Shown piece by piece: positions 52,454 through 63,907 of a DNA stretch of 64,000 bases. This stretch comes from Curvularia sp. ZM96. Its lineage: Eukaryota > Ascomycota > Dothideomycetes > Pleosporales > Pleosporaceae. The translations under genes and the position numbers were made by a program. The notes beneath the pieces are model-generated. The model saw only the letters and a list, made by a program, of their open reading frames with translations, had not been told where the DNA came from and made no database searches. How positions within the stretch are numbered: position 1 is the first letter of the stretch; the number at the start of each line of letters is the position of its first letter. The stretch lies in NCBI GenBank assembly GCA_022457065.1, contig JAJGBQ010000007.1, positions 1,240,001 to 1,304,000 of the forward strand, read 5' to 3'.

Positions 52454-52900
52454 TCATAACTGCACAGATACGTCAGATAGTAACGGGCTTGTGTATTTTG
52501 ATATTAAGTTCCTTGTAGTTCCATGCACCAGACCATTGAGCTTGGGATATTTGGATTTTGTAGGTTGGCTAGCTTTGTTATTTCCAGCAAACCTTTTAAC
52601 TGGTATGGCTAGGGCACTGCGTTTAACAAAAACGAGCTCAATCAATCCAAATCGCTCGCAATGCGAGAAGCCAGTGATGTCATAAAAACGGACAAACTGT
52701 CCATTCTTCACGCGACGACAATCACTATACAAACATTCACATCGACCCACCGTAATCCACACGCGCATATCGGGCAATTGATGATATTCCCTAGCAAAGG
52801 CCTGGTGGTTAGTAGTTGCATCTAGAACACACACATCACCAGCAGATAGCAACGGGCATGTTGACATGACCACACAATGGTTAAGCGGAACATCACCCAA
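52454..52900 (-). other. unrecognised open frame, possibly a gene remnant
   Basis: A 148-codon minus-strand frame. Its first 90 residues are unusually Cys-rich and ordered-looking (VCVLDATTNHQAFAREYHQL, CECLYSDCRRV), unlike the chance frames around it. It could be the 5' part of the broken ankyrin-repeat gene downstream on the same strand, or an independent small gene. No family recognised. Confidence 0.3.
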
Positions 52901-53103
52901 GTGAAGCCTCCATTGTATATGTGATCGTGGACCCGCTCAAACGAGACAAGGTCAAGCTCCATTGATAGGCCGCAAGTTCAATGCTTGCTCTTTTTGTAAG
53001 ATACATTCCAGGACTCCGTTGGACCGAACCCCCGAGACCGAAAATGCTGGTTATCGTGCAGAATCTTCACTTCGTTCCCCTCTTCACCCCTCCGTCGATA
53101 CGT

Positions 53104-53733
53104 TTATCGGACGATGCCCTCGAATCGGTTCTTGTACCACTTGATGGTCTCGGTCTGGTTGACGCGGTGGGATGGGCCAATCTTGCTCTGGCACCTCCTG
53201 CGCTTGGTGACACGCTCACCGGGGCGGGTCATGCAGACGTAGAAGTCCATACCGTAGATACTGCTCCAGTCAGCCAATGCCTCTCTTCCCTTCACTGCCC
53301 ATATTCCACATACCCGATGCTAGGGTCGTACTTGATACCCAAGTCGATGTGCTCGCTGATACCGAAACCGAAGTTGCCGGACTCTGAGAAGTTGCGCTTG
53401 CGGAGCTCGTACTCCTTGACCTTGAGACCACGCTCGAGGATCTCCTCGGCCTTGGGGCCACGGACGGTAACGTGGACGGCAATCTTTTCGTTCCTTCGGA
53501 TACCGAAAGTACGGACGGTGTAGCGGGCCTTGGAGTAGACGGGGGTTTGACCGGACAGCTGCTCAAGCACCTTGGCGGCACGAGTGAGACGATCACCAGA
53601 CTCGCCGACGGAGATGTTGAGGACGAGCTTCTGGATGCGGAGCTCCCGCATGGGGTTGTTGGCCTTGGAGTCGGACTGCCATGGCTGTTAGCTTGCGCAA
53701 AGCAAAATACTGTCGAATTTTGCTGCGTACCAT
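53104..53733 (-). CDS. RPL11: 60S ribosomal protein L11 (uL5)
   Basis: A component of the 60S central protuberance that contacts 5S rRNA. Coding exons 53733-53731, 53675-53314 and 53260-53104 give 173 residues (yeast 174). The first coding exon is only the ATG: a donor GTACGC follows at once, and the next exon starts SDSKANNPMRELRIQKLVLN, the expected N-terminus. The second junction restores DPSIGIYGMDFYVCMTRPGE. Family blocks ISVGESGDRLTRAAKVLEQL, GIRRNEKIAVHVTVRGPKAE and ISEHIDLGIKYDPSIG are complete, and the end is KWYKNRFEGIVR. Another in-frame ATG (MRELRIQ) exists in exon 2, but it would drop eight conserved N-terminal residues. Head-to-head with SmB, 278 bases apart. Confidence 0.95.
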
Positions 53734-54011
53734 TGTGATTGACTGCGGAGGTTAGTAGGCGTGGGTGGCTGTCGAAGTCGCTGAGGGTTGATTTCTTGCG
53801 AAAAGCATTTGGTCCTGTGGAGTTCTCGCTTAAGCGCGACTAAGACGGTCACGTGACAGCATGCCTGAGCTCCGGGCGTGAACTTTGTCTTGCGAACACC
53901 AACAGCTCCAAACACCCCGCCGATCGCCCACGACACTGGGATAACACCTCAACTACCCCGTATACCCATTCACCGAGCTCCCAAGTCGTCTCCGGACGCG
54001 CAAAACAAGTC
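53734..54011. promoter_or_regulatory. shared divergent promoter of RPL11 and SmB
   Basis: 278 bases between two outward-facing start codons, including the leaders of both genes. The perfect 10-base palindrome GTCACGTGAC lies inside (listed separately). Confidence 0.6.
53848..53857. promoter_or_regulatory. GTCACGTGAC palindrome, Cbf1-type E-box
   Basis: A perfect palindrome containing CACGTG with flanking GT/AC, the site preferred by Cbf1/CDEI-type bHLH factors. It lies between RPL11 and SmB, where it could serve both. Cbf1 is known at ribosomal protein promoters in several yeasts. Confidence 0.5.
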
Positions 54012-54879
54012 ATGTCTGGCGCCGCCAACCGCCAGGGAAAGATGGTAAGTAAATCTGCCTAGCAGCTCGAGTCTTTGACCTGAGAGAAAGACGCGCATAG
54101 AAACTGACTGACGCTTGACGATGTAGCAAAATCTAGTAAGCGCCCCAGATTCCGCTCACAGTCGCATTCAACTTACAAGACTAGATCAACTACCGCATGA
54201 AAGTTACGCTTCAAGATGGTAGGCAAATGGTTGGACAGATGCTCGCCTTCGACAAGGTCAGTGCTACATGCTCTCTTTCCAAGCACTCAGCTAACACGCT
54301 GCTTCTTAGCACATGAACCTTGTACTCGCCGACACAGAGGAGTTCCGCCGTACACGAAGGAAGGGTAAAGCCGCACCCGGCGCAACCCAGCAAGTTACCG
54401 AAACCGAAGAGCGACGCGCCATTGGACTCACTATCATCCGTGGTGCCCACGTCATTTCACTATCAGTCGACGGCCCGCCGCCTGCAGACCCTGCCGCACG
54501 ACTTGGAGCAAACTCTGGACCTTCTACTACTGCAGCACTTGCCGCTGGACCTGGTGTCGCTCGTCCTGCTGGACGCGGTCTGCCTGTTGGCTTGACTGGA
54601 CCGGCTCCCGGTATTGGAGCTCCTGGTCCTGGATTTGCAGGTGGCTTCCCTGGCGCACCTGGAGGCTTTCCTGGCGCACCTGGCTTCCCAGGACGTGGTG
54701 GCCCACCTGGAGGACCACGTATGTTTCCCCCAACGATCTAGAGTCACAGTTGCTAACATCTTGAAGCGGGATACCCTCCCGCAGGTGGCCCTCCTGGCTT
54801 TGGAGGCCCGCCAGCATTTGGTGGACCGCCAGGCTTCCCTGGTCGTGGTGGACCACCTCCAGGCTATGGTGGCAGGTAG
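54012..54879 (+). CDS. SMB1: small nuclear ribonucleoprotein Sm-B (SmB/B')
   Basis: A core Sm-ring protein of the spliceosomal U1, U2, U4 and U5 snRNPs. Five exons: 54012-54044, 54127-54135, 54185-54256, 54310-54718 and 54767-54879, giving 211 residues. The second exon is only nine bases (Gln-Asn-Leu). Joined, exons 2-4 give the Sm1 motif NLINYRMKVTLQDGRQMVGQ and MLAFDKHMNLVLADTEEFRR. Sm2 follows as IGLTIIRGAHVISLSVDGPP. The C-terminal half is a Gly/Pro-rich tail of GF/PG repeats (GGFPGAPGGFPGAPGFPGRG), as in SmB/B' of other eukaryotes. Each junction is needed to keep Sm1 intact, which supports the microexon. Confidence 0.94.
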
Positions 54880-55503
54880 ATCGATCACAACGGAGCAGGC
54901 ATAAAGGACGATTAAGTGAAGGAATAAGCATTAGAATTGGCGAGTTACGAGCGCAACGCGCGGCCATGTTGCGGATGTCAGCGAGCGCGTCGGGGGACTG
55001 ATGAGATCAAAGTCCAGCAGCCCGTAGGCGTTGGAAGAGCCCCACGATTGAGATTGAGCTCGAAAACCCCAAATAGCGCTGACAGAGCGGGCACACCCAA
55101 TTCATAAGTGTAGGAGAGTTCTGTTTGAGGGGTTTAGGATATACCATTGGCCTAACGGCCACAAAATGAATCAGTCGCAAACATGACAGTATCTGCGACT
55201 ATCGGACTACCATACTTTTGCCTGTACACAACCATACCTAGTGCAATGGCTTACTTGTTGGTAGCATTGGCTGTGTCTACATACACGTGACATGCCTCCG
55301 ATGTTGCGTCTCCCGATTGCAGTGATAGTTCCCGGTGCACCGCTCGCTCGGCCCCAATCCAAGGCTTGGCACCCAGTCCGTTCCGCATCTCGCAAACTGC
55401 GCGACCCACGACACGAGCTTACCTCCCACGCCTTCCGCCCGTCGCATATACCCTTTGCACTACTCTTTTTTGCGAGGAGAAGCGAGCAAAGGACGTCACA
55501 ATC
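54880..55503. other. intergenic region
   Basis: 620 bases between SmB and MPC1. No gene. Confidence 0.55.
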
Positions 55504-56183
55504 ATGGCCGCCGCAATCAAAGCCCTCAATGCGAAGATTCGCTCCAACAAGTACACGGATTACTTCTGCTCGACCCGTACGTTTTACCCGCTTCTCGGAG
55601 GCCGGACCCGCACCGCAACATTGGAAGACTTCTCGAAAAGAGTCGGAATGTGCGCGGGAGGGAAAAGAGCGAGGGGATGAAAAGAAATCATGATTTTAAA
55701 GACCACACGGCTGACAGCGACATGCACACAGATTTCTGGGGCCCGGCGAGTAACTTTGGTATCCCGATTGCGGCCATTGCGGACATGAGCAAAGACCCCG
55801 AGATGTACGTTTTTTCCCTGCTCTCAACTCAACCGCTGCATTGAAATCCTCAATATACAATCCCAATGCACTCTCGCCCACGTCTCTCTCCTTCCCCTCA
55901 CCACATACGTCCATCCCTCCTCCAAGCCCTCTTTACTAACACCCCGAACAGCATCTCAGGCCGCATGACTGGCGCCCTCACCCTCTACTCCGGCACCTTC
56001 ATGCGCTATGCCATGGCCGTTACACCCGCAAACTACCTCCTCTTCGGCTGTCACGCGATCAACTTCACCTCGCAACTCGTACAAGGCTACCGCTACCTGA
56101 ACTACTGGCACTTTGGCGGCAGGGATGCAACACTTGCGGGCAAGGCGGACAAGATCAAGGCGGAGGTCGAGAAGAAGTTGTAG
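55504..56183 (+). CDS. MPC1: mitochondrial pyruvate carrier subunit 1
   Basis: A subunit of the heteromeric inner-membrane carrier that brings pyruvate into the matrix. Exons 55504-55576, 55732-55804 and 55952-56183 give 125 residues, the usual MPC1 length. Junctions restore KYTDYFCSTHFWGPASNFGI and SKDPEIISGRMTGALTLYSG. The family blocks FWGPxxNxGIPIAA and TPANYLLFGCHAINFTSQLV are present, with NYWHFGG near the end. The two introns (155 and 147 nt) are about three times longer than most in this window. It converges with PEX1. Confidence 0.95.
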
Positions 56184-56586
56184 TGTATTACAGAAAGATG
56201 TTCGAGCGTGTGGGCCTGAGGTCAATAGTGATAAGGAGAAAGGATGGACTGGAAGGAGAGGGAGTGACTGTGCATAGGAATAGACACCCTTTTCTTTCAA
56301 CTTCTCTCTGTAGAACATTAAGACAAGAAGTACGGAATGCATCTCGTGTTTTTGTTTCTCGATCAACCTACTTTCTGTGCTACATACAAGCATGATGATA
56401 TATGCGTTTAGAAGGGGGTCCTATCTAATGCAGCAAATTTTAAAGACGTAGAAATAAATGCCACACAAACTGGGCACTGAGATCTGGACGTTGAAACCCT
56501 ATTTTCTCGAGAAGTAGAAACGAAACAAAACGAAAATTTCCTTGTAAGGACATCATAAGCCCCAATTGCTGTTCTCATTACCACTC
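56184..56586. other. convergent intergenic region between MPC1 and PEX1
   Basis: 400 bases of 3' flank. No gene. Confidence 0.6.
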
Positions 56587-59500
56587 TCACATCAAACTAC
56601 TCCTTCCCCCAATCTCGGTGCCTCCTTGTCCATTCGGTAGATTGCCATCCCTTCCATCCACAAACTCGGTATAGATCCTCTTGAGCCGCATGCGCTCCTG
56701 GGCCGAGATACTGCTGCGGCCCGACGTAAGCGACGACTCGATGTGCTTCCACTGGATCTGCGGGTCTTTTCTTTCTCCCGCAGTGCCATCAGGGAGCTTA
56801 GTATCTGCATCGTGCGTGTCATCTTTTTGAGAATCCACGGCCCCACTGACAGATCGCTGGAGCTGTTTTTGTTTTCGGCGGAGAGACTGCAGAGAAGCTA
56901 TTTTCTGGGCGATCATGGCGCGCTCGGTGAGTTGGTTCGAAGTGCGAAGGGCAGACTCAGTATTGTCGTCGTCGTTGTCGCCGTAGCGGAAGTAGGAGAA
57001 GTCGGGGATGCCCTTTGTGTCTTTTGTGCTGCTGTTTTTGTTGCCGGCGGCGTCGAGTTTGGATGGGTCGATGTCGCCGAGGGCGTCGTGGATGGCTTCC
57101 AACTGTGCGTTGTAGACGACGGCTTGCAGGTCGGCGCCGGAATATCCGTCTGTCCTGCTGGCTATCTCTCGCAGATTCTGGCCTGATGCATCTGCGGAGA
57201 GGATACTGGGTGCAAGGTGCAGCTTGGCTGTCACGGCGCGCAGAATGTCGATGCGCTCCTCTACGTCGGGCATATCGCAGAGGAGAGATTTATCCAGACG
57301 GCCTGGACGGAGGAGCGCAGGATCGATGAGATCAGGGCGTGAAGTAGCGGCTAGCACGTAGACGCCTGAAAGACCTTCAGCACCGTCCATCTGCGTGAGC
57401 AGTTGGTTGACTACTCGGTCCGTTACACCGGTCGAGTCGTGGCCACGCTTGGGTGCAATCGAGTCGAATTCGTCAAAGAACAAGACGCAGGGCCGTGCTG
57501 CTTCGGCTCGCTCGAAGAGATCACGGACAGACTTTTCCGACGCACCAATGTACTTGTTCAGAATCTCAGGGCCCTTGACTGAAATGAAGTTGAGGCCGCA
57601 TTCACCAGCTACTGCTGAGGCGAGTAGTGTCTTGCCACATCCGGGGTAGCCATAGAGAAGCAGACCCGAGCGGAGACGTAATGGGCATTTTGCGAAGATG
57701 GGGGCGTACGTGGTCGGGTACTGTAGCGTTTCTAAGAGAACCTGTCGTGTAGTGTGTAGACCGCCTATTGAGTCCCATTTTGTGGTGCTGGATTGCAAAG
57801 TTACATTCCGGAGTGAGGCGGGCGTGAAGCCTGAGAGGGCGTTGGCATAGTCTTCTCGCGTAAGAGTGACGGTAGGTGATGTCGACGTGACAGAGCGAAT
57901 CAGTGCTTCGTTCCGTGCGCGAGAAGTCAGCAGGACAAGATCACCAGGCATGTAACCGTCAGTCTGCCCGGCAAGATCGAGGAAATCGATAGTAGGATCC
58001 ACGGTGAATCCATATTCGTCAGAAGGCGGTTTCGGTATACTATCAATGCTGGGTTGACTGCGGTGGGCAGTGCTTGGTCGACTGTTTGTTGGAGAAGCCG
58101 GGAAAGCATGGCCGTTCACTTGCTCTGTGGATTCTGTCTTGGCGTCTTTGAAAGCTAGCATTTCAATAACTTTTCTTCTGCCTTCCTTGTTGGGTGCCTT
58201 CAAACTGACAATCTCGCGAACGATATGGCCTCCCACAATGACGTTGTTAAGTGATTCCTTGCCTTGTGCCGTCGCTAGTAGCACCACGCCAGAGTCCATG
58301 GAACAGTATTGTCGGACGATGTTGATCAGACACTCGCTGACTTGCCGGCTTCGGCCGTTCTCGTTGCCAACCTGAAGCTCAGTCTCAACAGGACATAGCT
58401 TGTCTAGGTCGTCTAGAATGACGACGGCATTTCCACCGCCTCTTGCGCCCCATGACGCCGTGGCAAACAATCGGTTGAGCGTTTCCTTGATAGTCGCAAC
58501 ACGCGTCTCATCTGTTACAAGTTTTCGACAAGGAAAGTATGTGGTGTTGAATAAGTATTCGGTCCGAAGCTGATGGGCAAGAAGCTGCGCGCATTCTGAT
58601 TTTCCTGCTCCAAGTCCTCCAGTAAGAAGAACCGATGAATTATGCGTCAGATGCGACCTGAGCTGTTGAATCAGAGGATCAATTCCCACCAGATGTGACG
58701 GTGTTTCTGGGAGTGGGTCGCCTTGCTGCCATCCCTTGGCCCACGTTGACGGTACAGTGACCTCTTGACCAAGTTCAAGCGGAGGTTTTCTCTCAGGAAA
58801 GAGGACCCATGACAACCCGCTGGCTGTCGAGGGCGGATCAAATTTGACGATGCCTCCCTGCCACCCAAGTTCAGAATCTTTGGTTGGCGGTAGTACCATG
58901 CCATCGGTGACTGGTCCGTCCAAGATACCGTTCTTCTTTCCATATGTAGTTTTGATCTTCTGTATGGCATTCTCCTGATCCTGCTTGGATTCTCCACCAA
59001 ATTTCAGCGATGCGTTGCTGAGCGATGCTGCCGTTGCAAAAGGCAAAATCTTAACTGACTTTACAACCGGCTCTCTTGACTCTTTGGTGCCTTGCGGCTT
59101 GATGGCAGGCGGTTTTGGGGTTTGCGCCGGTGCACCTTCGATGCGAACCAGTCCACCTACGAGTTTCTCGCAACCAAGGACTTTGCAGAGATCTGTCGAA
59201 AGCGCTACATGACGGCTGTCGGGTGCATCCTCCCATGCTGCGATTCTGGCTATCACGCGAGCTGCAGCTTTCTCCTGCTCCTGCTCCTTTGACATGTCGA
59301 CAGGCTCTTGCAGACCCGCAGGCTTGATGACTGATACGGAAACCCATGTGGTCCCTCTCAGTGCCTTTGTGACAAGCACATCAGGGTCTACCCAGACCTT
59401 CAAGCCCTCTGCTTCGGTATCATCATCTTCGTCAAACCACTGATGAGCGGCGCTTCGATCAACACCACGCAAAAAGACCACACCCTTGCTTGCCACATCC

Positions 59501-60325
59501 TCACGACCGCTGCGCCGCCGAACTGTGCTTGCCGTGCTCTTCCCGCTTTTTCTCGAAGCAGCGCCTACGCTCCTGCTCTCCCGTGACGAGCTCTTCTCCT
59601 TTTGTCGTGTCTTGGGCGCAACAATGACTTCGGCGTCGGGCGATATTTTGACAAAGAGTGATGTGTTTTGTGGCGCAGGGGCGATGGACGTCACGATGAT
59701 GTTCGCAGTCGTCGTAGGGGATAGATGGAGGGTCAGGGGGTGCGGTGACTGAGCCTGTGGATTCGGCAATGCGCGTATCTGTGAGAGGAAGTTGAGTTCA
59801 AGGAATTGGGCATGCAGCTCGATCATTTCCCAGTCAACGGGCATCAATGGCTCAATGTTGATAGTGTGCGCTTGGGGAGGATCCAGGTGCAGTATGATAC
59901 CAACTTTCTGTCCCTGCTGAAGCCCAATCAATCGCGCAAATGTAGCGTCTACTTCTACAGCAGGAAGGTCCTGTTGGCTGACTGCCGGACTGCCTCTTAA
60001 TCCATCCTTTCCAACCACAGGCGCGATCCTGCGTTTGCTCTGCATGCCGGTCCATCCCAGGAAGACTGACTTGGGGGCGGCGTTCTTGTTGTCAGCGGCG
60101 CCAGGGGGAGGAGGCTGGCGGTACGAGAGCTCGACGACAACATTCTGGGCGACCTGAACACTGTGTCAGCATTGGATGTTAAGGACAACACAAGTCCCGT
60201 ACTGTGTTGGCGTTGACAAGCACCGAAACCAGCGACGCCGGCAGGTTGACGAGGCAGTTCTTGAGCGACTGCTGCAAGACGATCTCAGCCTGGACGACGT
60301 TTCCGGCAGGCTTCTTGGGCGGCAT
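56587..60325 (-). CDS. PEX1: peroxisomal AAA ATPase Pex1
   Basis: With Pex6 forms the hexameric motor that extracts ubiquitinated Pex5 receptor from the peroxisomal membrane. Exons 60325-60203 and 60153-56587 (intron 49 nt) encode 1229 residues. The short first exon gives the N-terminal double-psi-barrel start (MPPKKPAGNVVQAEIVLQQS, then NLPASLVSVLVNAN). D1 has a Walker A GGLGAGKSE (about 550). D2 (about 870-1050) has YGYPGCGKTLLAS, FFDEFDSIAPKRG and LLTQMDGAEGLSGVYVLAAT with PALLRPGRLDKSL. D1 Walker B is VVILDDLDKL, the less conserved ring typical of Pex1. The N-domain blocks (VEVDATFARLIGLQQGQKVG) match Pex1. The C-terminal tail is Ser/Asp/Gln-rich. It shares a 341-base divergent promoter with MCM7. 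Confidence 0.95.
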
Positions 60326-60666
60326 AGCTGGATAAGGGAATGATTAGAGGACTGGGGATTGGAGAATGCAGAATGACGGCAGCTGTTCCCGCCAGGCGCA
60401 TATCGTCCCCGAGCGCATCTTCCATCAGCGAGCCGAGGTCGTCGGCGCCGATGGCTCCAAGGCGGTGGCATGTGGCAGAACCGGGCGCGGGCCAATCGCT
60501 CCACTGCCCTGGAAACGCGGGTTGACGCGCTCCAAGCCTGCAACGCGCCCAGCCCCGATTTTGCTACCGCGCATCCTCCCCGCTGCCACTGTGCCCGAGA
60601 TAGCAGTTAAACATCCGATTCACGGCCTTCTTTTTTTTTAGCAGCCAATAACCAATCTCGGACACC
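60326..60666. promoter_or_regulatory. shared divergent promoter of PEX1 and MCM7
   Basis: 341 bases between outward-facing start codons. It contains three ACGCG cores on the MCM7 side (listed separately). Confidence 0.6.
60515..60547. promoter_or_regulatory. cluster of three ACGCG (MCB-like) elements upstream of MCM7
   Basis: ACGCG at 60515-60519, 60525-60529 and 60543-60547, 120-152 bases before the MCM7 start. ACGCG is the core of the MluI cell-cycle box bound by MBF (Mbp1-Swi6), which drives G1/S expression of replication genes in fungi. Confidence 0.55.
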
Positions 60667-63311
60667 ATGGCGCTGCTTACCACGAGTGCGCCAGTGAACT
60701 ACGACGAGCAGGAGGGTTTGTACAACCGCATCCAAAACACCCTGGCCGCCCTTCGCTAACACCGTACAGCTGCCTTTGTCGACTTCCTCAAAAACTACAA
60801 GTCCACCTCGACAGAGGCTGCTGACCAGCTCGAGAGCCTCAATCTCAATGGCAATGGCGACGAGGATAACGACGACATGGTCGACGACTCAGACGACCCC
60901 GCAGCCAACGGGCAGTCGCGCAACAAGTCGAAGCTCAAGTATATGGACCAGCTCCAAGAAGTCGCAAACCGCATGCGGGACGAGATTCAGATAGACTTGA
61001 ACGATGTCGAGGCTGTGAGTGGCGGTCAACAACTGCCAGCACCCCACAACTGATTGATAGCCGATAGTATGAGAAAGCTACTTCAGACGACGAGCACAAC
61101 TTGAGGTTGATCGAGTCCATCGAGCGCAATGCGCACCACTATATCGAAATATTTTCACGCGCCGTCGACAAGTGCCTTCCACCACCCACGAGAGAGCTGA
61201 GGTACGGCACCGCCTGCGACTTTCTGGCTCCCAGCACTGACTACGTACAGCTTCAAAGATGATGTGTTGGATGTTATTATGACACAACGCTCCAAGCGCA
61301 ACGAAAGGATGCAGGAGCTACAGGGCGTTGACGATGCCGCACAGGCGGCTCCAGAGTCCATGTTTCCACCGGCCTTGACACGACGCTACACGCTCAACTT
61401 CAAGCCTAGAGTGCCGTCTGGTTCAAGCAGCCAGCGCAGTCTCAAAGCACTCGCCGTTCGAAACGTCCGCGGAGAACATCTCGGTCACCTCATCACAGTT
61501 CGCGGTATCGCAACAAGGGTCTCTGATGTCAAGCCTGCAGTACTTGTCAATGCCTACTCGTGCGACCGCTGTGGTAGCGAAGTTTTCCAGCCGGTGACGA
61601 CTAAGCAGTTCACTCCACTTGTTGAGTGTCCCTCAGAAGAGTGCAAGAGCAACAAGACCAAGGGCCAGTTGTTTCTCTCTACTCGTGCTTCGAAATTCTT
61701 GCCCTTCCAGGAAGTCAAGATCCAGGAAATGGCTGATCAAGTACCTGTTGGTCACATCCCGAGACAGCTCACCATCCACTGCCATGGTGCCTTGGTTCGC
61801 CAAATTAATCCCGGAGATGTCATTGATTGCACTGGTATCTTTCTCCCAACACCGTACACTGGATTCAAGGCAATTCGCGCCGGTCTTCTTACCGATACCT
61901 ATCTTGAGGCACAATACGTCTTGCAGCACAAGAAGGCTTACGACGATATTGTGCTTGCCCAACCCACTCTGCGGAGAATGAACGAACTCGAGAGGACCGG
62001 CCAACTGTACGAGTACCTATCGCGATCCATTGCGCCTGAAATTTTTGGTCACGTGGATGTCAAGAAGGCACTCCTTCTCCAGCTCATCGGTGGTGTCACA
62101 AAAGAAGTGGGCGACGGCATGCGCATCCGTGGTGACATCAACGTCTGCTTGATGGGTGATCCTGGTGTGGCCAAATCCCAATTGCTCAAGTACATCACGA
62201 AGGTTGCACCCCGTGGTGTCTATACAACCGGTCGCGGTAGCAGTGGTGTCGGTCTCACTGCGGCCGTCATGCGTGACCCCGTCACAGACGAGATGGTACT
62301 TGAGGGAGGTGCTCTTGTCTTGGCCGACAATGGCATGTGCTGTATTGATGAATTTGATAAAATGGATGACAGCGATAGAACCGCTATTCATGAAGTCATG
62401 GAACAACAGACGATCTCCATCAGCAAGGCAGGCATCACAACCACCCTCAACGCACGTACATCGATTCTTGCAGCTGCCAACCCGCTGTATGGCCGCTACA
62501 ACCCTCGTCTGTCGCCTATCGAGAACATCAACCTTCCCGCTGCGCTTTTGTCTCGTTTCGACGTTCTTTTCCTCATCCTTGATACCCCTGCGCGCGACTC
62601 GGACGAAGAGCTCGCTCGCCACGTTACCCACGTCCACATGCACAACGCCCATCCCGAAGCTCCTGGAGGTATTGTCTTCAGCCCTGCCGAAGTACGACAG
62701 TGGGTTGCACGTGCTAGATCCTACCGACCAACTGTACCCAAGGAGGTTGCCGACTACATGGTAGGCGCCTATGTCCGCATGCGTCAGCAACAGAAGCGTG
62801 ATGATGGCAGCAAGAAGGCCTTTACGCACACTTCGCCGCGTACGCTCCTGGGTGTGCTCCGTCTTGCCCAAGCTCTGGCACGTCTTCGATTTGCTGAAGA
62901 GGTCATTTCGGAGGATGTCGACGAGGCCCTACGCCTTACAGAGGTTAGCAAAGCTAGTCTCTATGCCGACGAGAACCGTAGGGATGATCATACTCCTAGC
63001 AGTAAGATCTATCACCTTATCAAGTCTATGGAGGCTAGTGGTGCTGCCGCTGTTGGCGATGGTACCAGGGGTGAACTTGATCTTCGCAGAGTCAGGGAGA
63101 GAGTGCTGGCCAAGGGTTTCACTGCCGACCAATTCGAATCGGCCATTGATGAATACGCTATGCTTGATGTAAGTTTTTGGCAGCAGACAGTTGTCTACGG
63201 CTTGCTAACGTTGTTCAACAGGTTTGGCAAACAACCGGTGAAGGAACACGACTTGTCTTCATCGAGGCAGGTATGGAAGATGAGGATATGGATGCCGATA
63301 ATGACTTCTAG
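60667..63311 (+). CDS. MCM7: DNA replication licensing factor Mcm7
   Basis: A subunit of the Mcm2-7 replicative helicase. Exons 60667-60715, 60770-61014, 61068-61201, 61251-63168 and 63222-63311 encode 811 residues. The N-terminal domain carries a zinc finger (CDRCGSEV...CPSEECKS). The AAA core has Walker A GDPGVAKSQLLKY, Walker B CIDEFDKMDDSDRTAIHEVM and the arginine finger LLSRFDVLF. Mcm7-specific blocks include TGRGSSGVGLTAAVMRDPVT and the C-terminal winged-helix region ending VWQTTGEGTRLVFIE. All four introns are 49-54 nt, and each junction rebuilds a family segment (EQEAAFVDFLKNYK, DVEAYEKATSDD, RELSFKDDVLDV, AMLDVWQTTGEG). The last exon codes only 29 residues; without it the frame runs on into unrelated sequence. 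Confidence 0.96.
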
Positions 63312-63858
63312 ATTATGCATAGGAAAGGAGCATAGCCGCTGTGGATGTAGGAGTTTCTGGGTACGGCGTACGAAGGCGTTGGATATCCAAGCGACGCTTA
63401 GGGCATTTATATTGTATTTGCAGCTATCTGCAGGTTTCCGCATAGCTTACAACCAAACAATTGTATCCCAATGTCTGCACTGAACGCTTTGGGATGAGTG
63501 TCGTGTGGGCTGGCTGTATAATCACATGCCAAGGCTGGCATCTGCAGACTGGCATCATAGCGGCATGAACCATCGCGGGGTCTTTAGCGAAAAGTGGAAG
63601 GGCTTCGCAAATGCAGGATACCATCCCACCGTCCACATCAGTTCAGGCCCTGTTCGATGCTTGCAAATTGTTGCGCTTTTCCCGAGTCTTGTTCCCGGAA
63701 TTACCTTCTAGAATAGGCTTACCTCCAACCACGATTCTTGCGCCTTCGCGGTTAGTAAACAACCACGATAAGCCTGCGCCAGCTTCCACTTGGCCTCTAT
63801 CCATCCCCGGAGACGTTGCGCATGCCCTAGACTCTGCAACTAGATTTACATCGCAACC
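63312..63858. other. intergenic region downstream of MCM7
   Basis: 550 bases, no supported gene. Confidence 0.5.
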
Positions 63859-63907
63859 ATGGCACCCGTCGCAGCAAACAACTTTGCGCAATTCATGGTA
63901 GTGGGAC
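63859..63907 (+). CDS. first exon of an unidentified gene (3' partial)
   Basis: ATG 63859 in a good context (GCAACCATGGCACCC) opens MAPVAANNFAQFMVVG, followed by a donor GTATGT at 63908 and an in-frame stop just inside it (TAG 63913-63915), so the frame must splice. Short N-terminal exons of this style are common in small mitochondrial proteins. The remaining exons lie at or past the window edge, so no family can be given. I could not fix the acceptor. Confidence 0.4.
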
